The notes: generated from the sequence alone by a model not told the origin. Positions 17,053 to 27,994 are shown, counted from the first letter of the stretch. The stretch: DNA of 37,800 nt from an uncultured Stenotrophomonas sp. (GCA_913775725.1 CAJYNG010000024.1:1-37800); one strand, 5' to 3'. A program made the numbers and translations.

Positions 17053-17682
17053 TCAGCCGTCAGCGTGGTTCGAAGAATCATCGAAGGCCAGGTGCAGGGC
17101 GTGGTTGCGCACATCCTCGGGCCAGCTGTGCAACGCCATTTCCAGGCCCGCGCGGTCGTGCGCGAACAGGACACGGATCGCTTCCTCGAAACCCGGAAGA
17201 TCACCGGCGATGGTCTGCAGGAAGTGATACGCACGCTCGCTGTGACGGCGCTGTCGGTCCTTGTCTGCACCGGCCCGGCTGGCCGCCTCCACCAGCCTGC
17301 GCAGCACCACGGAGGCTCCACCCGGCTGATCGGCCAGCCATGCCCAGTGCCGCGGCAACAACGTCACTTCGCGAGCGACCACGCCCAGCTTGGGGCGGCC
17401 GCGGCCGCGCGGGGCAACGGGTGCGTCTTCGGGAGCGATTCCGGCGTCCGCTTCCACGGCCGATGGAAACGCCTCCGCCACCCGCGCCAGCAGTTCCGCG
17501 TCACTGCCGCGCGTATCGAAATCGCGGGTGCGGCCGGTGGCGTTGTCGAACACCAGCAAGGGTCCGGCAGCGTCATCGGCGCGCAGCTGCTTGAGGGCCA
17601 GCGCGGCCACTTCCGGCGTACCGGAAGCGACCAGGCGATGGCCGTCGAAACAACTGAAGGGAGGGAGTCGGGACGCAGGCAT
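17053..17682 (-). CDS. DUF2239-family protein with AT-hook-like motif
   Basis: A 209-residue protein of the DUF2239 family. The N-terminal half ('CFDGHRLVASGTPEVAALAL', 'LLVFDNATGRTRDFDTRG') is a small alpha/beta domain. The central motif 'RGRGRPKLGVVAREVTLLPR' resembles an AT-hook joined to a ribbon-helix-type segment, and 'HWAWLADQPGGASVVLRRLV' follows. Members are often found beside TetR-type regulators and are suspected to bind DNA, but their function is not established. Two direct repeats in its promoter would fit autoregulation or control by another repressor. Confidence 0.85.
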   Translation of the reverse strand: MPASRLPPFSCFDGHRLVASGTPEVAALALKQLRADDAAGPLLVFDNATGRTRDFDTRGSDAELLARVAEAFPSAVEADAGIAPEDAPVAPRGRGRPKLGVVAREVTLLPRHWAWLADQPGGASVVLRRLVEAASRAGADKDRQRRHSERAYHFLQTIAGDLPGFEEAIRVLFAHDRAGLEMALHSWPEDVRNHALHLAFDDSSNHADG

Positions 17683-17708
17683 GGCAATGGCATCAGGGGC
17701 GATGCGCG

Positions 17709-17753
17709 AATATTGCCCGGGTAATTCTCTCGAGTCAATATTGTCCGGGTATT
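17709..17753 (-). promoter_or_regulatory. Promoter of the DUF2239 gene with two direct operator-like repeats
   Basis: AATATTGCCCGGGTAATT (17709-17726) and AATATTGTCCGGGTATT (17737-17753) repeat the core AATATTGYCCGGGTA with a 28-bp step. Read on the minus strand, TTGACT lies between the copies with a 17-bp spacer to an AT-rich CAATAT, so the repeats overlap a plausible -35/-10 pair. This is the arrangement of a repressor-controlled promoter, about 25-70 bp upstream of the ATG. Confidence 0.5.
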
Positions 17754-17770
17754 AATTCACCAGAAGAGCG

Positions 17771-17788
17771 TGCCAACCAAGGTTGGCA
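17771..17788. repeat. Short REP-like hairpin
   Basis: TGCCAACC-AA-GGTTGGCA is a perfect inverted repeat followed by CCCATCC. It belongs to the same general type as GCCGACC-AAC-GGTCGGC at 23426-23442, and lies between the Nudix and DUF2239 genes. Confidence 0.6.
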
Positions 17789-17806
17789 CCCATCCGATTC
17801 GTCGAG

Positions 17807-18295
17807 TCACAGCCGACTGTAGGACCAGCTCACCATGCGGCCGTCCTTGTACGGCATCACGCCGTGGAACGGGCGCGGATCGGCGTCGAACACCAGCGGC
17901 AGGAAGTTGCGGTCGCCCTCCCACATCGGCAGCGTGTCCAGCTTGTCCAGGTCCACCCACTCCAGCGTGCCTTCGTGGTTGCCACCGTGTGGAGTGCCCT
18001 CGAATCCATCGATGACGAACACGAAGCCCAGCCAGTCTTCGCCGTGCTTGCCGAAACCCGGCCAGCTGATGGTGCCGCGCAGGCGCATGCCGGTGCAGTC
18101 GATGCCGGCTTCCTCGGCGATTTCGCGGCGCATGCCTGCCACGACGTCTTCGGTCGGTTCGATCTTGCCGCCCAGCCCGTTGTACTTGCCCAGGTGATGG
18201 TCACCGGGCCGGGTGTTGCGGTGGATCATCAGCACCTGGCGACGATCGGGCGACAGCACGTAGCCCAGGGTGGCGACGATCGGGGTATACGGCAT
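17807..18295 (-). CDS. Nudix hydrolase (MutT/MTH1-like)
   Basis: A 162-residue pyrophosphohydrolase. The Nudix box is complete: G43-x5-E49-x7-R57-E58-I59-x-E61-E62-x-G64, in 'GGKIEPTEDVVAGMRREIAE'. The preceding 'HLGKYNGLGGKIEPTE' and the closing 'WEGDRNFLPLVFD' resemble the 8-oxo-dGTPase branch related to MTH1/NUDT1, which clears oxidised nucleotides. The substrate is inferred from this resemblance only. The next same-strand gene upstream (18338-18847) is a YqiB homologue; in Escherichia coli yqiB also neighbours a Nudix gene (nudF), though of a different subfamily. Confidence 0.9.
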   Translation of the reverse strand: MPYTPIVATLGYVLSPDRRQVLMIHRNTRPGDHHLGKYNGLGGKIEPTEDVVAGMRREIAEEAGIDCTGMRLRGTISWPGFGKHGEDWLGFVFVIDGFEGTPHGGNHEGTLEWVDLDKLDTLPMWEGDRNFLPLVFDADPRPFHGVMPYKDGRMVSWSYSRL

Positions 18296-18337
18296 GGGGC
18301 AGCGTCCAGCGGCAGGTCAGCCGTGGATTATGGCCGA

Positions 18338-18847
18338 TCAGCGCACCAGCGACAGGCGGTGCTCGGCAGCCGCACCGACGCCATCGGGATCGCGGCGCAG
18401 GGTGGCCACACCGTGGCCGCGCTCGGCCAGGTATTCCAGCCACTTGCCAAGGAAGGTATTCATCCGCATGCGGTGGCTGATCAGCTCCGCCGGCGGCGGA
18501 TACAGGCCCATGGTGTCCTGCCAGCGACGGCCCACGTAGCAGTGGGTGGTCTCGGCCTGGCGCGCGTCACGGTAAAGGCGCACATAGGCCGACGGATCCG
18601 GCTCACCGGTGACCGGGTCGGCCAGGTCGTAGGTCAGGCGCAGCTCCACCGTGTATCGGTGGCACTCGATCACGTCCAGGCGAACATCCAGGCCGTCGCC
18701 GATCGAGGAAATGTAGCTGCCCGCCACCAGTCCAGCCGGTTCGAACAGGCGCACCAGATGGCGGTAGTTCTCCGCATACAGGCCCATGAGCCAGCTCAGC
18801 CGGCTCAGGCGGGGAATGCGTTCGCTGCGGGGCAAGGCTCGGGCCAT
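18338..18847 (-). CDS. DUF1249 (YqiB-like) protein
   Basis: A 169-residue protein matching the DUF1249 family: '[18 protein letters not shown]', '[20 protein letters not shown]', '[15 protein letters not shown]', '[12 protein letters not shown]'. The family is widespread in gammaproteobacteria, cytoplasmic and of unknown biochemical role. It lies next to a Nudix gene on the same strand with a 42-bp gap, so the two may be cotranscribed. The ATG at 18847 gives a basic N-terminus; ATG 18784 would remove 21 residues. Confidence 0.88.
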   Translation of the reverse strand: MARALPRSERIPRLSRLSWLMGLYAENYRHLVRLFEPAGLVAGSYISSIGDGLDVRLDVIECHRYTVELRLTYDLADPVTGEPDPSAYVRLYRDARQAETTHCYVGRRWQDTMGLYPPPAELISHRMRMNTFLGKWLEYLAERGHGVATLRRDPDGVGAAAEHRLSLVR

Positions 18848-18920
18848 GGGTCGATCCTACACGTTGGTGCTTCAACGTGGGGGCGCCTCAAGCCACAGCC
18901 AACCCGACGACGACGATCCC

Positions 18921-19000
18921 CCTGTAGAGCCGAGCCCATGCTCGGCTGCTGTTCGGGAAGAACCCGGCGGCCCAGCCGAGCCTGGGCTCGGCTCTACAGG
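18921..19000. repeat. SMAG (REP) dimer, inverted pair
   Basis: GTAGAGCCGAGCCCATGCTC (from 18924) and its inverted partner ending GCTCGGCTCTAC (18997) are flanked by CCT/AGG. It lies between the ends of ppsR and the start of the DUF1249 gene and is nearly the same as the dimer at 10321-10388. Confidence 0.88.
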
Positions 19001-19025
19001 ACGAAGTGCGGCGCGCCGGAAAGGA

Positions 19026-19847
19026 TCAATACAGCTCGCGCTGCAGCCCCAACGTGGCCAGCACCTTGCTGGAAATCTCCTCGATCGAGGTGTGCGTGGT
19101 GCTCAGGGTCGGAATCCGCTCCATCTGGAACATCACCTCGGCCGCGGCCACCTCCCGCTTGCAGGTGTCCAGGTTGGCGTAGCGCGAGTTCGGGCGGCGC
19201 TCCTGGCGGATCTGCTGCAGGCGGTCCGGGTCGATGGTCAGGCCGAACAGCTTGCGCCGGTAGGCACGCAGGCGCGGCGGCAGACGGTCGCTTTCCAGAT
19301 CCTCATCGGTCAGCGGGTAATTGGCCGCACGCACCCCGTAATGCAGGGCCAGGTAGATGCAGGTGGGCGTCTTGCCGGCGCGCGACACCGCCACCAGGAT
19401 CACGTCGGCATCGTCGTAGTTCACCGCGATGCCGTCGTCATGGGTCAGGGCGAAGTTCATCGCATTGATGCGGCGGTGGTAGGTGTCGAAGTCCACCATG
19501 CCGTGGGCCTGGCCCACCCGGGCAAGGCGCGGGCTGGCCAGTTCACGCTCCAACGGCTCGATGAACGGTGCGAACACATCCAGCATCAGGGCGCCGCTGT
19601 CGGCCAGGATCAGGCTCAGGCTCTGGTCCACGCAGGAGTTCACCACGATCGGCCGAACCTGGTACCGCTCGCCCGCCGCCTGGATCCGGGCGCAGGCTTC
19701 ACGCGCTTTTTCGGGGTCGTCGACAAACGACATGCGGTCGGTAATGAAGCTGAATCCGGAGAACTGGGTCAGCAGGCTATGCCCAATGGTTTCAGCGGTG
19801 ATACCGGTTCCATCGGAAACGTAGAACACCGGACGGATGGTCGACAT
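19026..19847 (-). CDS. ppsR: PEP synthase regulatory protein (bifunctional kinase/phosphorylase)
   Basis: A 273-residue DUF299-family protein. These enzymes inactivate PEP synthase by ADP-dependent threonine phosphorylation and reactivate it by Pi-dependent dephosphorylation. Seen here are the N-terminal '[20 protein letters not shown]' and the P-loop-like '[13 protein letters not shown]' (Gly158-Lys159-Thr160), followed by '[15 protein letters not shown]'. It is divergent from ppsA across 144 bp, the usual arrangement in proteobacteria, which supports PpsA rather than PPDK as target. Confidence 0.96.
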   Translation of the reverse strand: MSTIRPVFYVSDGTGITAETIGHSLLTQFSGFSFITDRMSFVDDPEKAREACARIQAAGERYQVRPIVVNSCVDQSLSLILADSGALMLDVFAPFIEPLERELASPRLARVGQAHGMVDFDTYHRRINAMNFALTHDDGIAVNYDDADVILVAVSRAGKTPTCIYLALHYGVRAANYPLTDEDLESDRLPPRLRAYRRKLFGLTIDPDRLQQIRQERRPNSRYANLDTCKREVAAAEVMFQMERIPTLSTTHTSIEEISSKVLATLGLQRELY

Positions 19848-19991
19848 GCGCGCTTTTACCCCCTACGAAGCCTAAAAGGGCCGCCAACACAAGCTTGTGT
19901 CGACAGCGGTCTGCCCGGCATCATATCGGCTTCTTCCTACGGACGCGGCCACTCAGCCCGCCTCGGGCGATGGCCAAACGGAGCATCGCGC

Positions 19992-22370
<2,379 letters not shown>

Positions 22371-22425
22371 TGCCGTGATGGGCTGACGTCGCTTTCATCG
22401 ACGTCCGCCCATACTGCTGCTGCAC

Positions 22426-22451
22426 GCAAGCCCCGCCTCTGCGGGGCTTGC
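22426..22451 (+). terminator. Hairpin terminator after ppsA
   Basis: GCAAGCCCCGC-CTCT-GCGGGGCTTGC is an 11-bp perfect stem with a 4-nt loop, followed by TGTTTCT. It lies 55 bp after the ppsA stop and before mscS, typical of an intrinsic terminator. Confidence 0.85.
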
Positions 22452-22518
22452 TGTTTCTGGCGTCCGTGCACGCCACGCGCACCTCGCGCCTGTCCCGCAG
22501 CAGCAAAGGAACTTCCGC

Positions 22519-23412
22519 ATGATCGCCGCCGCACCACCCGCCCCCGCCGCAACCCCCTGGTTCCACTCGCTCGACTGGGAACGCCTGCTGGAAACCTACG
22601 GTGTACCGTTGCTGGCCGCCATCGTGGTGCTGCTGGTCGGCATGTGGGTGGCACGACGCCTGTCCAATGCAATGCCGCGCGCCACTGCGCGCATGGGCGT
22701 GGATCCGATGCTCGGCAGCTTTCTGCGCAACGTGGTGTATGCCGCATCGCTTGTGATCGTAGTGGTGCTGGCGATCGGCACGCTGGGCGTACAGATCACC
22801 CCGCTGCTGGCCGTACTCGGCACCGCTGGCCTGGCCGTTGGCCTGGCACTGAAGGATTCGCTGTCCAACATCGCCTCGGGCGTGATGCTGGTGACGCTGC
22901 GCCCGTTCCGCGTGGGCGATGTGGTGACCGTGGCCGGTCAGACCGGCACCGTGCGCGAAGTACGCATCTTCCAGACCGTACTTACCGGCGCCGACAACCA
23001 GCACACCACCATTCCGAACACGCTGATCACCGCCGCACCGATCATCAACCTGACCGCCGAACCGACGCGCCGCGTCGAACTGGTGATCGGCATCGGTTAC
23101 GAGGACAACATCCAGCTGGCACGCGATACCGCGCTGGCACTGATGAAGGCCGACCCGCGCGTGCTGCAGACACCGGCACCGGACGTGGTGGTGTATGAGC
23201 TGGGTGCGCACGCAATCAACCTGGGCATCCGCTGCTACGTGAAGTCGGCCGACTGGTTCGGTACCAAAGTCACGTTGCTGGAACAGCTGAAGCTGGGCTA
23301 TGACAAGGCCGGCATCAACATCCCGTACCCGCAGCAGGACATGCACCTGTACCTGCATGGCAAGGATGGCGGCGTGGTCGAAGCGGACGCGCTGGTGCGC
23401 GACACGCCCTGA
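22519..23412 (+). CDS. Small-conductance mechanosensitive channel (MscS family)
   Basis: A 297-residue inner-membrane channel that opens under hypo-osmotic stress. Three membrane helices are visible (about 28-46, 68-88 and 94-128). The third carries the pore pattern 'AGLAVGLALKDSLSNIASGV' followed by 'RPFRVGDVVTVAGQTGTV', the start of the cytoplasmic beta domain. The size and layout match the minimal E. coli-type MscS. The ATG is preceded by AAGGAA at 8 nt. It stands alone after the ppsA terminator. Confidence 0.93.
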   Translation: MIAAAPPAPAATPWFHSLDWERLLETYGVPLLAAIVVLLVGMWVARRLSNAMPRATARMGVDPMLGSFLRNVVYAASLVIVVVLAIGTLGVQITPLLAVLGTAGLAVGLALKDSLSNIASGVMLVTLRPFRVGDVVTVAGQTGTVREVRIFQTVLTGADNQHTTIPNTLITAAPIINLTAEPTRRVELVIGIGYEDNIQLARDTALALMKADPRVLQTPAPDVVVYELGAHAINLGIRCYVKSADWFGTKVTLLEQLKLGYDKAGINIPYPQQDMHLYLHGKDGGVVEADALVRDTP

Positions 23413-23425
23413 TCCAACCAGGGGG

Positions 23426-23442
23426 GCCGACCAACGGTCGGC
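23426..23442. repeat. Short REP-like hairpin
   Basis: GCCGACC-AAC-GGTCGGC is a perfect inverted repeat followed by ACCCACC. It lies between the convergent mscS and Old Yellow Enzyme genes and may terminate both. Confidence 0.6.
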
Positions 23443-23457
23443 ACCCACCGATGGGCA

Positions 23458-24582
23458 TCAGGCCTCGACGGCCTCTTCCAGCGCCGGGTAATCGGTGAAG
23501 CCCTCCGCGCCACCACCGAAGAACCTCGCACGATCCGGAGGATTCAGTTCTGCGCCCGTTCGCAGGCGCTCAGGCAGATCCGGGTTGGCAATGAACGGCC
23601 GGCCGAAACCGATCAGGTCGGCCCAGCCTTCGGCCAGCGCCTGCCCGGCGCGCTCGGCGGTGTACTTGCCTGCGTAGATCAGCGTGCCCGGGTAGACCAT
23701 GCGCAGCGCCTGCTTGAACGCCACCGGCATCAACGGCGCATCCTCCCAGTCCGCTTCGGCAATGTGCAGGTAGCCCACGCCCAGCCCGCCCAGCAGCTGT
23801 GCGGCAACCAGATAGGTCGCCTGCGGCGTATCGTCCACCGCCCCCTGCAGCGTGGTCAGCGGCGCCAGGCGCACGCCAACGCGATCACCGCCGGCCGCTG
23901 CCACCACCGCCTGCACCACCTCGCGCAGGAAGCGCAGCCGGTTCTGCAGCGAACCGCCATAGCCATCGGTACGCTGGTTGGCCTGCGAGTCGATGAACTG
24001 GTTGATCAGGTAGCCATTGGCGCCATGCAGTTCGACGCCGTCGAAGCCCGCCTCCAGCGCATTGCGGGCGGCCTGCGCGTAATCGGCGACGATGCCCGGT
24101 ATCTCGTCCTCGCGCAGCGCGCGCGGCATCGAATGCTGGATCATTTCGCCCACGCCGGCTTCGGGACCTGCCCCAGTCGGGTCGACGAACACTTTCACGC
24201 CTTCAGCCAGCAGTGCCGAGGACGACACCGGCGCTGCGCCATCGGGCTGCAGGGCCACATGCGAGACGCGGCCGACATGCCACAGCTGCGCGTAGATGCG
24301 GCCACCGGCGGCGTGCACCGCATCGGTCACCTGGCGCCAGCCCTTTACCTGTTCGGGGCTGTGGATGCCCGGCGTCCAGGCATAACCCTGGCCCTGCGGG
24401 CTGATCTGGGTGCCTTCGCTGACAATCAGGCCGGCGCCAGCACGTTGCGCGTAGTAGGTCGCCATCTCGGCGGTGGCAACGTTGCCGGCAGCTGCACGCG
24501 AGCGGGTCATCGGCGGCATCACGATGCGGTTGGGCAGGGTCAGCGGGCCCAGACGGTGGGAGGTGAACAACATGGCGGACAT
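23458..24582 (-). CDS. Old Yellow Enzyme family ene-reductase (NemA-like)
   Basis: A protein of about 374 residues and an FMN-dependent TIM barrel that reduces activated C=C bonds or nitro compounds with NAD(P)H. Family marks are 'RLGPLTLPNRIVMPPMTRSR', 'YYAQRAGAGLIVSEGTQISP', the active-site 'ELHGANGYLINQFID' (His and Asn as substrate ligands, Tyr as proton donor), 'RTDGYGGSLQNRLRF', and the phosphate-binding 'DLIGFGRPFIANPDLPERL'. It fits NemA/xenobiotic reductases; the in vivo substrate is unknown. The start may be 24582 or 24573 (three residues shorter); neither has a strong ribosome site. Confidence 0.93.
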   Translation of the reverse strand: MSAMLFTSHRLGPLTLPNRIVMPPMTRSRAAAGNVATAEMATYYAQRAGAGLIVSEGTQISPQGQGYAWTPGIHSPEQVKGWRQVTDAVHAAGGRIYAQLWHVGRVSHVALQPDGAAPVSSSALLAEGVKVFVDPTGAGPEAGVGEMIQHSMPRALREDEIPGIVADYAQAARNALEAGFDGVELHGANGYLINQFIDSQANQRTDGYGGSLQNRLRFLREVVQAVVAAAGGDRVGVRLAPLTTLQGAVDDTPQATYLVAAQLLGGLGVGYLHIAEADWEDAPLMPVAFKQALRMVYPGTLIYAGKYTAERAGQALAEGWADLIGFGRPFIANPDLPERLRTGAELNPPDRARFFGGGAEGFTDYPALEEAVEA

Positions 24583-24697
24583 CTCTTGCGGGGGGAGTGC
24601 CGCAAAGGATGGGGATGGCGGCCGCCACGCAACAGGCATGCACTGGCAAAACAATTGTTCCCCCAAGGCAAGGATCACCCGGTACGAGAGCTCGCCC

Positions 24698-24736
24698 GGG
24701 GTCAGATCCCTTTGCACGGTAAAGGGATCTGACCCC
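24698..24736. terminator. 16-bp perfect inverted repeat, probable terminator after the EcsC gene
   Basis: GGGGTCAGATCCCTTT (24698-24713) and its exact complement (24721-24736) leave a 7-nt loop. It lies 8 bp beyond the stop of the EcsC gene and upstream of the Old Yellow Enzyme gene on the same strand. The run of A/T in the stem and the perfect pairing suggest a transcription stop. The motif GGGGTCAGATCCC is a sequence I associate with repeated hairpins in Stenotrophomonas genomes. Confidence 0.65.
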
Positions 24737-24744
24737 AACACCGG

Positions 24745-25617
24745 TTACAGCGTGGGTTCGATCAGTACGCCGCCATGCGCCACGCGGTCATAGCAGGCGC
24801 GAACCACATCTTCCCCGTACTTCAGCTCGAGCCGGCGCACGATGAAGTGGCCGCGCGCCATGTCCTGGAAGTAATCGGTGAACATGGTATTCAGTGTTGC
24901 ACCGGCGGCAGCACCGACGATCGGCACCGCCTGTGCGGCAAATTTCTCGGTGACCACCACACCGAAGCGCGCCGCCACCTTCTCCACCATCTTCGCCAGC
25001 AACTTGCCGGCCTCCTTCGGTGCCACGCCCAAGGTCAGGTCGCGGCCGGTCACCACGCGCCCGGCCAGCTCGGCTGACAGGTGGCGCATCACATCGGTGG
25101 TGAAGCTACGGGCCAGGTAATAGCCGGTCTCACTGGCGTCATCGCGCGGCGAGTTGCCACCCAGCGCGAACACCTCCAGGCACGCCTGGCGGGTGCTGAA
25201 CTCGGACAGGTCAAAGCCCTCGCTGCGGGCCACGTCGGCCACCGCGCGCATCATGATGGTGGTCGAAACCGGCAGCTCGATGAACAAGGCCGCAAAGCCG
25301 AATGCCCCGCCGACCGCGCCGGAGGTGGCTGCCGCCAGCTTGTGCCAACGGGTGGAGGCCCCTTTGCCGGGGGTGTTGTCCATGCTCCACAGCGCGGCCT
25401 GCGCCGATTTGGTCAGCGCCGCCTGCACCGCACCGTGGATGCGGTTGGAGACCGAACTGGGAAGCGCCTTCACCGCGAACTCCAGCGGCGTGCCAACCAG
25501 GTTGGCCATGCGTGCGGTCAGCGTCGGCGCTTCCAGCAGGGCCACCGCCCGCTGCAGGTCGGACCAGTCGCGGGCGTCGTGGGCAATGTCACGGGGGAGC
25601 AGGATGGGCTCGTTCAT
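24745..25617 (-). CDS. EcsC-family protein
   Basis: A 290-residue protein matching the EcsC domain: 'VSNRIHGAVQAALTKSAQAA', 'GGAFGFAALFIELPVSTTIM', 'MRAVADVARSEGFDLS', 'LEVFALGG', 'GAAAGATLNTMFTDYFQDMA'. EcsC-type proteins are associated with membranes and export in Bacillus, but the role of the proteobacterial ones is not known. Hydrophobic segments around 105-130 and 245-265 suggest membrane association. ATG 25617 is chosen as the family-like start; the frame is open upstream without a ribosome site. A perfect hairpin ends the gene. Confidence 0.88.
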   Translation of the reverse strand: MNEPILLPRDIAHDARDWSDLQRAVALLEAPTLTARMANLVGTPLEFAVKALPSSVSNRIHGAVQAALTKSAQAALWSMDNTPGKGASTRWHKLAAATSGAVGGAFGFAALFIELPVSTTIMMRAVADVARSEGFDLSEFSTRQACLEVFALGGNSPRDDASETGYYLARSFTTDVMRHLSAELAGRVVTGRDLTLGVAPKEAGKLLAKMVEKVAARFGVVVTEKFAAQAVPIVGAAAGATLNTMFTDYFQDMARGHFIVRRLELKYGEDVVRACYDRVAHGGVLIEPTL

Positions 25618-25738
25618 GGCGCCGATCTTAGCGCCAGGGAGTTGAACGGAGGGTGGTAGCGCCCTCGGCACCGGTCTATGATCCCAGCAGCGGCCCCGCT
25701 TGCATGGGGTCATGGAACAACCCAGGCAAGGACGCCCC

Positions 25739-26293
25739 ATGCTCGCCCGACTACTGCTGATCTGCCCCCTTTTCCTGGCTGCTCTCGGCCTGCCTCACAT
25801 CGTCAAGGCCGAAGGTCGATGCCCACCGGGTTCCTACCCCATTGGCGGGCAAGGCGTGTTGGGTTGTGCGCCGATTCCCGGAGGCGGTGGTGGCGACGCC
25901 GGACTTTCTCCGTCCGTACCAACCACCCGAGTAAAGATGGGCTCCGAATGGGTTGCATTTGCCCGTTCGCCGAATGGCACACTCCTCGGCTGGAGCGTTC
26001 GCCAACACAAACAGAAGGCTGCCGAGAAACAGGCATTGAAGACCTGTAACAAGCGCAGCGGAACACAGTGCGAGATCATTGCCTCGTTCACTGAAAGATG
26101 TGCCTACGCATTGCAGCACTACGACACTGGCCAGTTTGAAGTGGTCTTCCGCAGCGACAATGAATTGGCGCTCGGCACTGAAGTCGCACGCCAGACCTGC
26201 CCCAACGGTTGCCGACCGGTTCATTTCACTTGCGCCCGGGCAGTCAACCTGTATGGCAGGGGTCCCGACCCGGGACCCAACTGGTCTCCTTGA
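25739..26293 (+). CDS. Secreted DUF4189-domain protein (paralogue of the one next to virB6)
   Basis: A 184-residue protein with a signal peptide ending near 'LGLPHIVKAEG', then 'GRCPPGSYPIGGQGVLGCAP', a Gly-rich linker and a DUF4189-like domain ('WVAFARSPNGTLLGW', 'KAAEKQALKTCNKRSGTQCE', 'FTERCAYAL'). Four or more cysteines probably form disulfides in the periplasm. The mature start is nearly the same as that of the gene at 36901-37461 beside virB6, so the two are paralogues about 11 kb apart. ATG 25739 has AAGGA at 6 nt. The function is unknown; a link to the T4SS is only inferred from the paralogue's position. Confidence 0.85.
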   Translation: MLARLLLICPLFLAALGLPHIVKAEGRCPPGSYPIGGQGVLGCAPIPGGGGGDAGLSPSVPTTRVKMGSEWVAFARSPNGTLLGWSVRQHKQKAAEKQALKTCNKRSGTQCEIIASFTERCAYALQHYDTGQFEVVFRSDNELALGTEVARQTCPNGCRPVHFTCARAVNLYGRGPDPGPNWSP

Positions 26294-26352
26294 GGGTGGA
26301 AACCGGGGGAGCGGATCTACCCCCGTTTCTCAGCACCGGCGGTGCCCATTTG

Positions 26353-26393
26353 ATTGGTAGCACCTGATGCTGATTGGCACCACCAATCAGGCT
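26353..26393. terminator. Possible terminator between convergent DUF4189 and orn genes
   Basis: TGATTGGT (from 26353) and ACCAATCA (to about 26393) are inverted, with a partly repeated interior (GCACC). The element overlaps the last codons of orn. It is weak compared with the other hairpins in the window. Confidence 0.3.
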
Positions 26394-26959
26394 GTCGGCA
26401 AGCCCGACAGCGCACCCATGAACTGGCGGTAGTGGCGCAACTCGGCGATCGAGTCGTGCACGTCGCTCAGCGCGGTGTGGTTGCTGTTCTTGCCGACGCC
26501 AGCGGCCACGGTCGGCGCCCAGCGCTTGGCCAGTTCCTTCACCGTGGACACGTCCAGGTTGCGGTAGTGAAAATACTTCTCCAGACGCGGCATCTGGCGG
26601 TGCAGGAAGCGACGGTCCTGGCAGATCGAGTTGCCGCACATCGGCGACAGGCCAGCCGGGATCCACTGCGCCAGGAAGTTCACGGTCTGCGCCTCGGCCT
26701 GGGCCAGCGTGGTGGTGCTGTCCACCACGCGCTGCCACAGGCCCGAACGGCGGTGCTGGTTGCGGTTCCACTCGTCCATCGCTTCCAGCGTTTCCAGCCG
26801 ATGATGGATGGCGAATTCAGGGCCCTCGGCCAGCACATTGAGCTGGGCATCGGTAACCACCGTGGCGATCTCGATGATTGAATCGTTATCGGTATCCAAC
26901 CCGGTCATTTCCAGGTCGATCCAGATCAGTCGCTCGTTGGCCGCGCCGGTGTCCGCCAT
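26387..26959 (-). CDS. orn: Oligoribonuclease
   Basis: A 190-residue DEDDh 3'-5' exoribonuclease that finishes RNA decay by cutting dinucleotides, including pGpG, the breakdown product of c-di-GMP. Catalytic residues can be placed at Asp15 and Glu17 ('[12 protein letters not shown]'), Asp115 ('[10 protein letters not shown]'), and His161 and Asp166 ('[11 protein letters not shown]'). The length and spacing match E. coli Orn. It lies alone on the minus strand, with tadA upstream on the same strand about 75 bp away. Confidence 0.96.
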   Translation of the reverse strand: MADTGAANERLIWIDLEMTGLDTDNDSIIEIATVVTDAQLNVLAEGPEFAIHHRLETLEAMDEWNRNQHRRSGLWQRVVDSTTTLAQAEAQTVNFLAQWIPAGLSPMCGNSICQDRRFLHRQMPRLEKYFHYRNLDVSTVKELAKRWAPTVAAGVGKNSNHTALSDVHDSIAELRHYRQFMGALSGLPTA

Positions 26960-27034
26960 TGTGTCGCCTCGTTGCTGGGCAGGCGTGCGGCCTACCGGTA
27001 ATGAAAAGAGGCGCCCATCATACCCTTTCGCCCC

Positions 27035-27559
27035 TCAGCCCTCGCCGGCGTGGTCTTCCAGCAGCAGCGGCGGCTTGCCACGCTTGGCGCGGAAATAATT
27101 GGTCAGGCGTGTACTGGCTTCCTTGGCCAGCACCCCGCCGTGAATCTCGACGCGATGGTTGTGGCGGGCGTCGCCAATGAGGTCGAACACGCTGCCGCAG
27201 GCACCGGTCTTGGGGTCACTGGCGCCGTAGACCAGACGGGCGACGCGTGCATGCACGATCGCCATTGCACACATCGCGCACGGCTCCAGGGTCACATACA
27301 ACGTGCTGCCGAGCAGGCGATGGTTCGCCAGCAGCTTTCCGCCGGCCCGCATGGCCACGATCTCGGCGTGCGCGCTCGGGTCGTGCGAGGCGATGTTGAG
27401 GTTCCAGCCCTCCCCCAGCAACTGGCCATCGGCACTCACCAGCACGGCTCCGACCGGAATTTCGTCGAACTCGCGCTGCGCGCGCTCGGCCAGCGCCAGC
27501 GCGTGGCGCATCCAGTGTTCATCGGTGTCGTGCACCGGCACGCCCAGGGCGTCGGTCAT
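27035..27559 (-). CDS. tadA: tRNA-specific adenosine deaminase TadA
   Basis: A 174-residue zinc deaminase that converts A34 to inosine in tRNA-Arg(ACG). The zinc site is 'PSAHAEIVAMR' (His64, proton-shuttling Glu66) with 'TLEPCAMCAMAIVHARV' (Cys94, Cys97), and 'LVYGASDPKTGACGS' follows as in bacterial TadA. ATG 27559 gives the normal length; the frame stays open 16 codons upstream but with non-family sequence. Confidence 0.95.
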   Translation of the reverse strand: MTDALGVPVHDTDEHWMRHALALAERAQREFDEIPVGAVLVSADGQLLGEGWNLNIASHDPSAHAEIVAMRAGGKLLANHRLLGSTLYVTLEPCAMCAMAIVHARVARLVYGASDPKTGACGSVFDLIGDARHNHRVEIHGGVLAKEASTRLTNYFRAKRGKPPLLLEDHAGEG

Positions 27560-27634
27560 GGCGGTTCTCGCGTGTGTGCAGGGCCAGGATGGCCGCCGGG
27601 GCCGCATTGTACGCCCCGGGCCGTGCAGGTGCCG

Positions 27635-27994
27635 CTAGCGCGCGTCGAAGCGCTCGCGGGCCGCATCCAGCGCCGGGAAATTGTGCTCGGCCCAGCGGTC
27701 CAGGGCGGACAGCGTCTCGACCAGACCGTGCGCGACCTCGGTCAGGCGGTACTCGACATGCAGCGGTTTGCTGCCCCGGTCACACCGCTCGACCAGCCCA
27801 TTGCGCTCCAGCTGTCGCAGAGTCTGGGTCAGCACCTTCTGCGAGATGCCTTCGATCTTCCGCAGCAGCGCACCGTTGCGTTGCGGGCCCTGCGCCAACG
27901 CCGGCAACACCAGCATCACCCACTTGCCTGAGATCAGAGCCAGCGCATCGCGTGCCGAGCAGTCGGCGGCATACACGTCTCCGGGATAGGCCAT
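27635..27994 (-). CDS. HxlR-family transcriptional regulator
   Basis: A 119-residue winged-helix regulator of the HxlR type: Cys12 ('DCSARDALALISGKW') near the N-terminus, the winged helix 'GALLRKIEGISQKVLTQTLR', 'QLERNGLVERCDRG', and the family's 'VEYRLTEVAHGL'. HxlR regulators with such a Cys often respond to quinones, aldehydes or other electrophiles. It is divergent from a quinone-reductase-like gene across 78 bp, a common pairing that suggests direct control of that gene. Confidence 0.92.
   Translation of the reverse strand: MAYPGDVYAADCSARDALALISGKWVMLVLPALAQGPQRNGALLRKIEGISQKVLTQTLRQLERNGLVERCDRGSKPLHVEYRLTEVAHGLVETLSALDRWAEHNFPALDAARERFDAR

Noticed and set aside
17053-17682. TetR-family regulator
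   Set aside because: The protein lacks a TetR helix-turn-helix start and fits DUF2239 instead.
18786-19991. N-terminal extension of ppsA through an open frame over ppsR
   Set aside because: The added sequence is antisense to ppsR and unlike the family; the TTG with CGGAG at 19992 gives the normal PpsA start.
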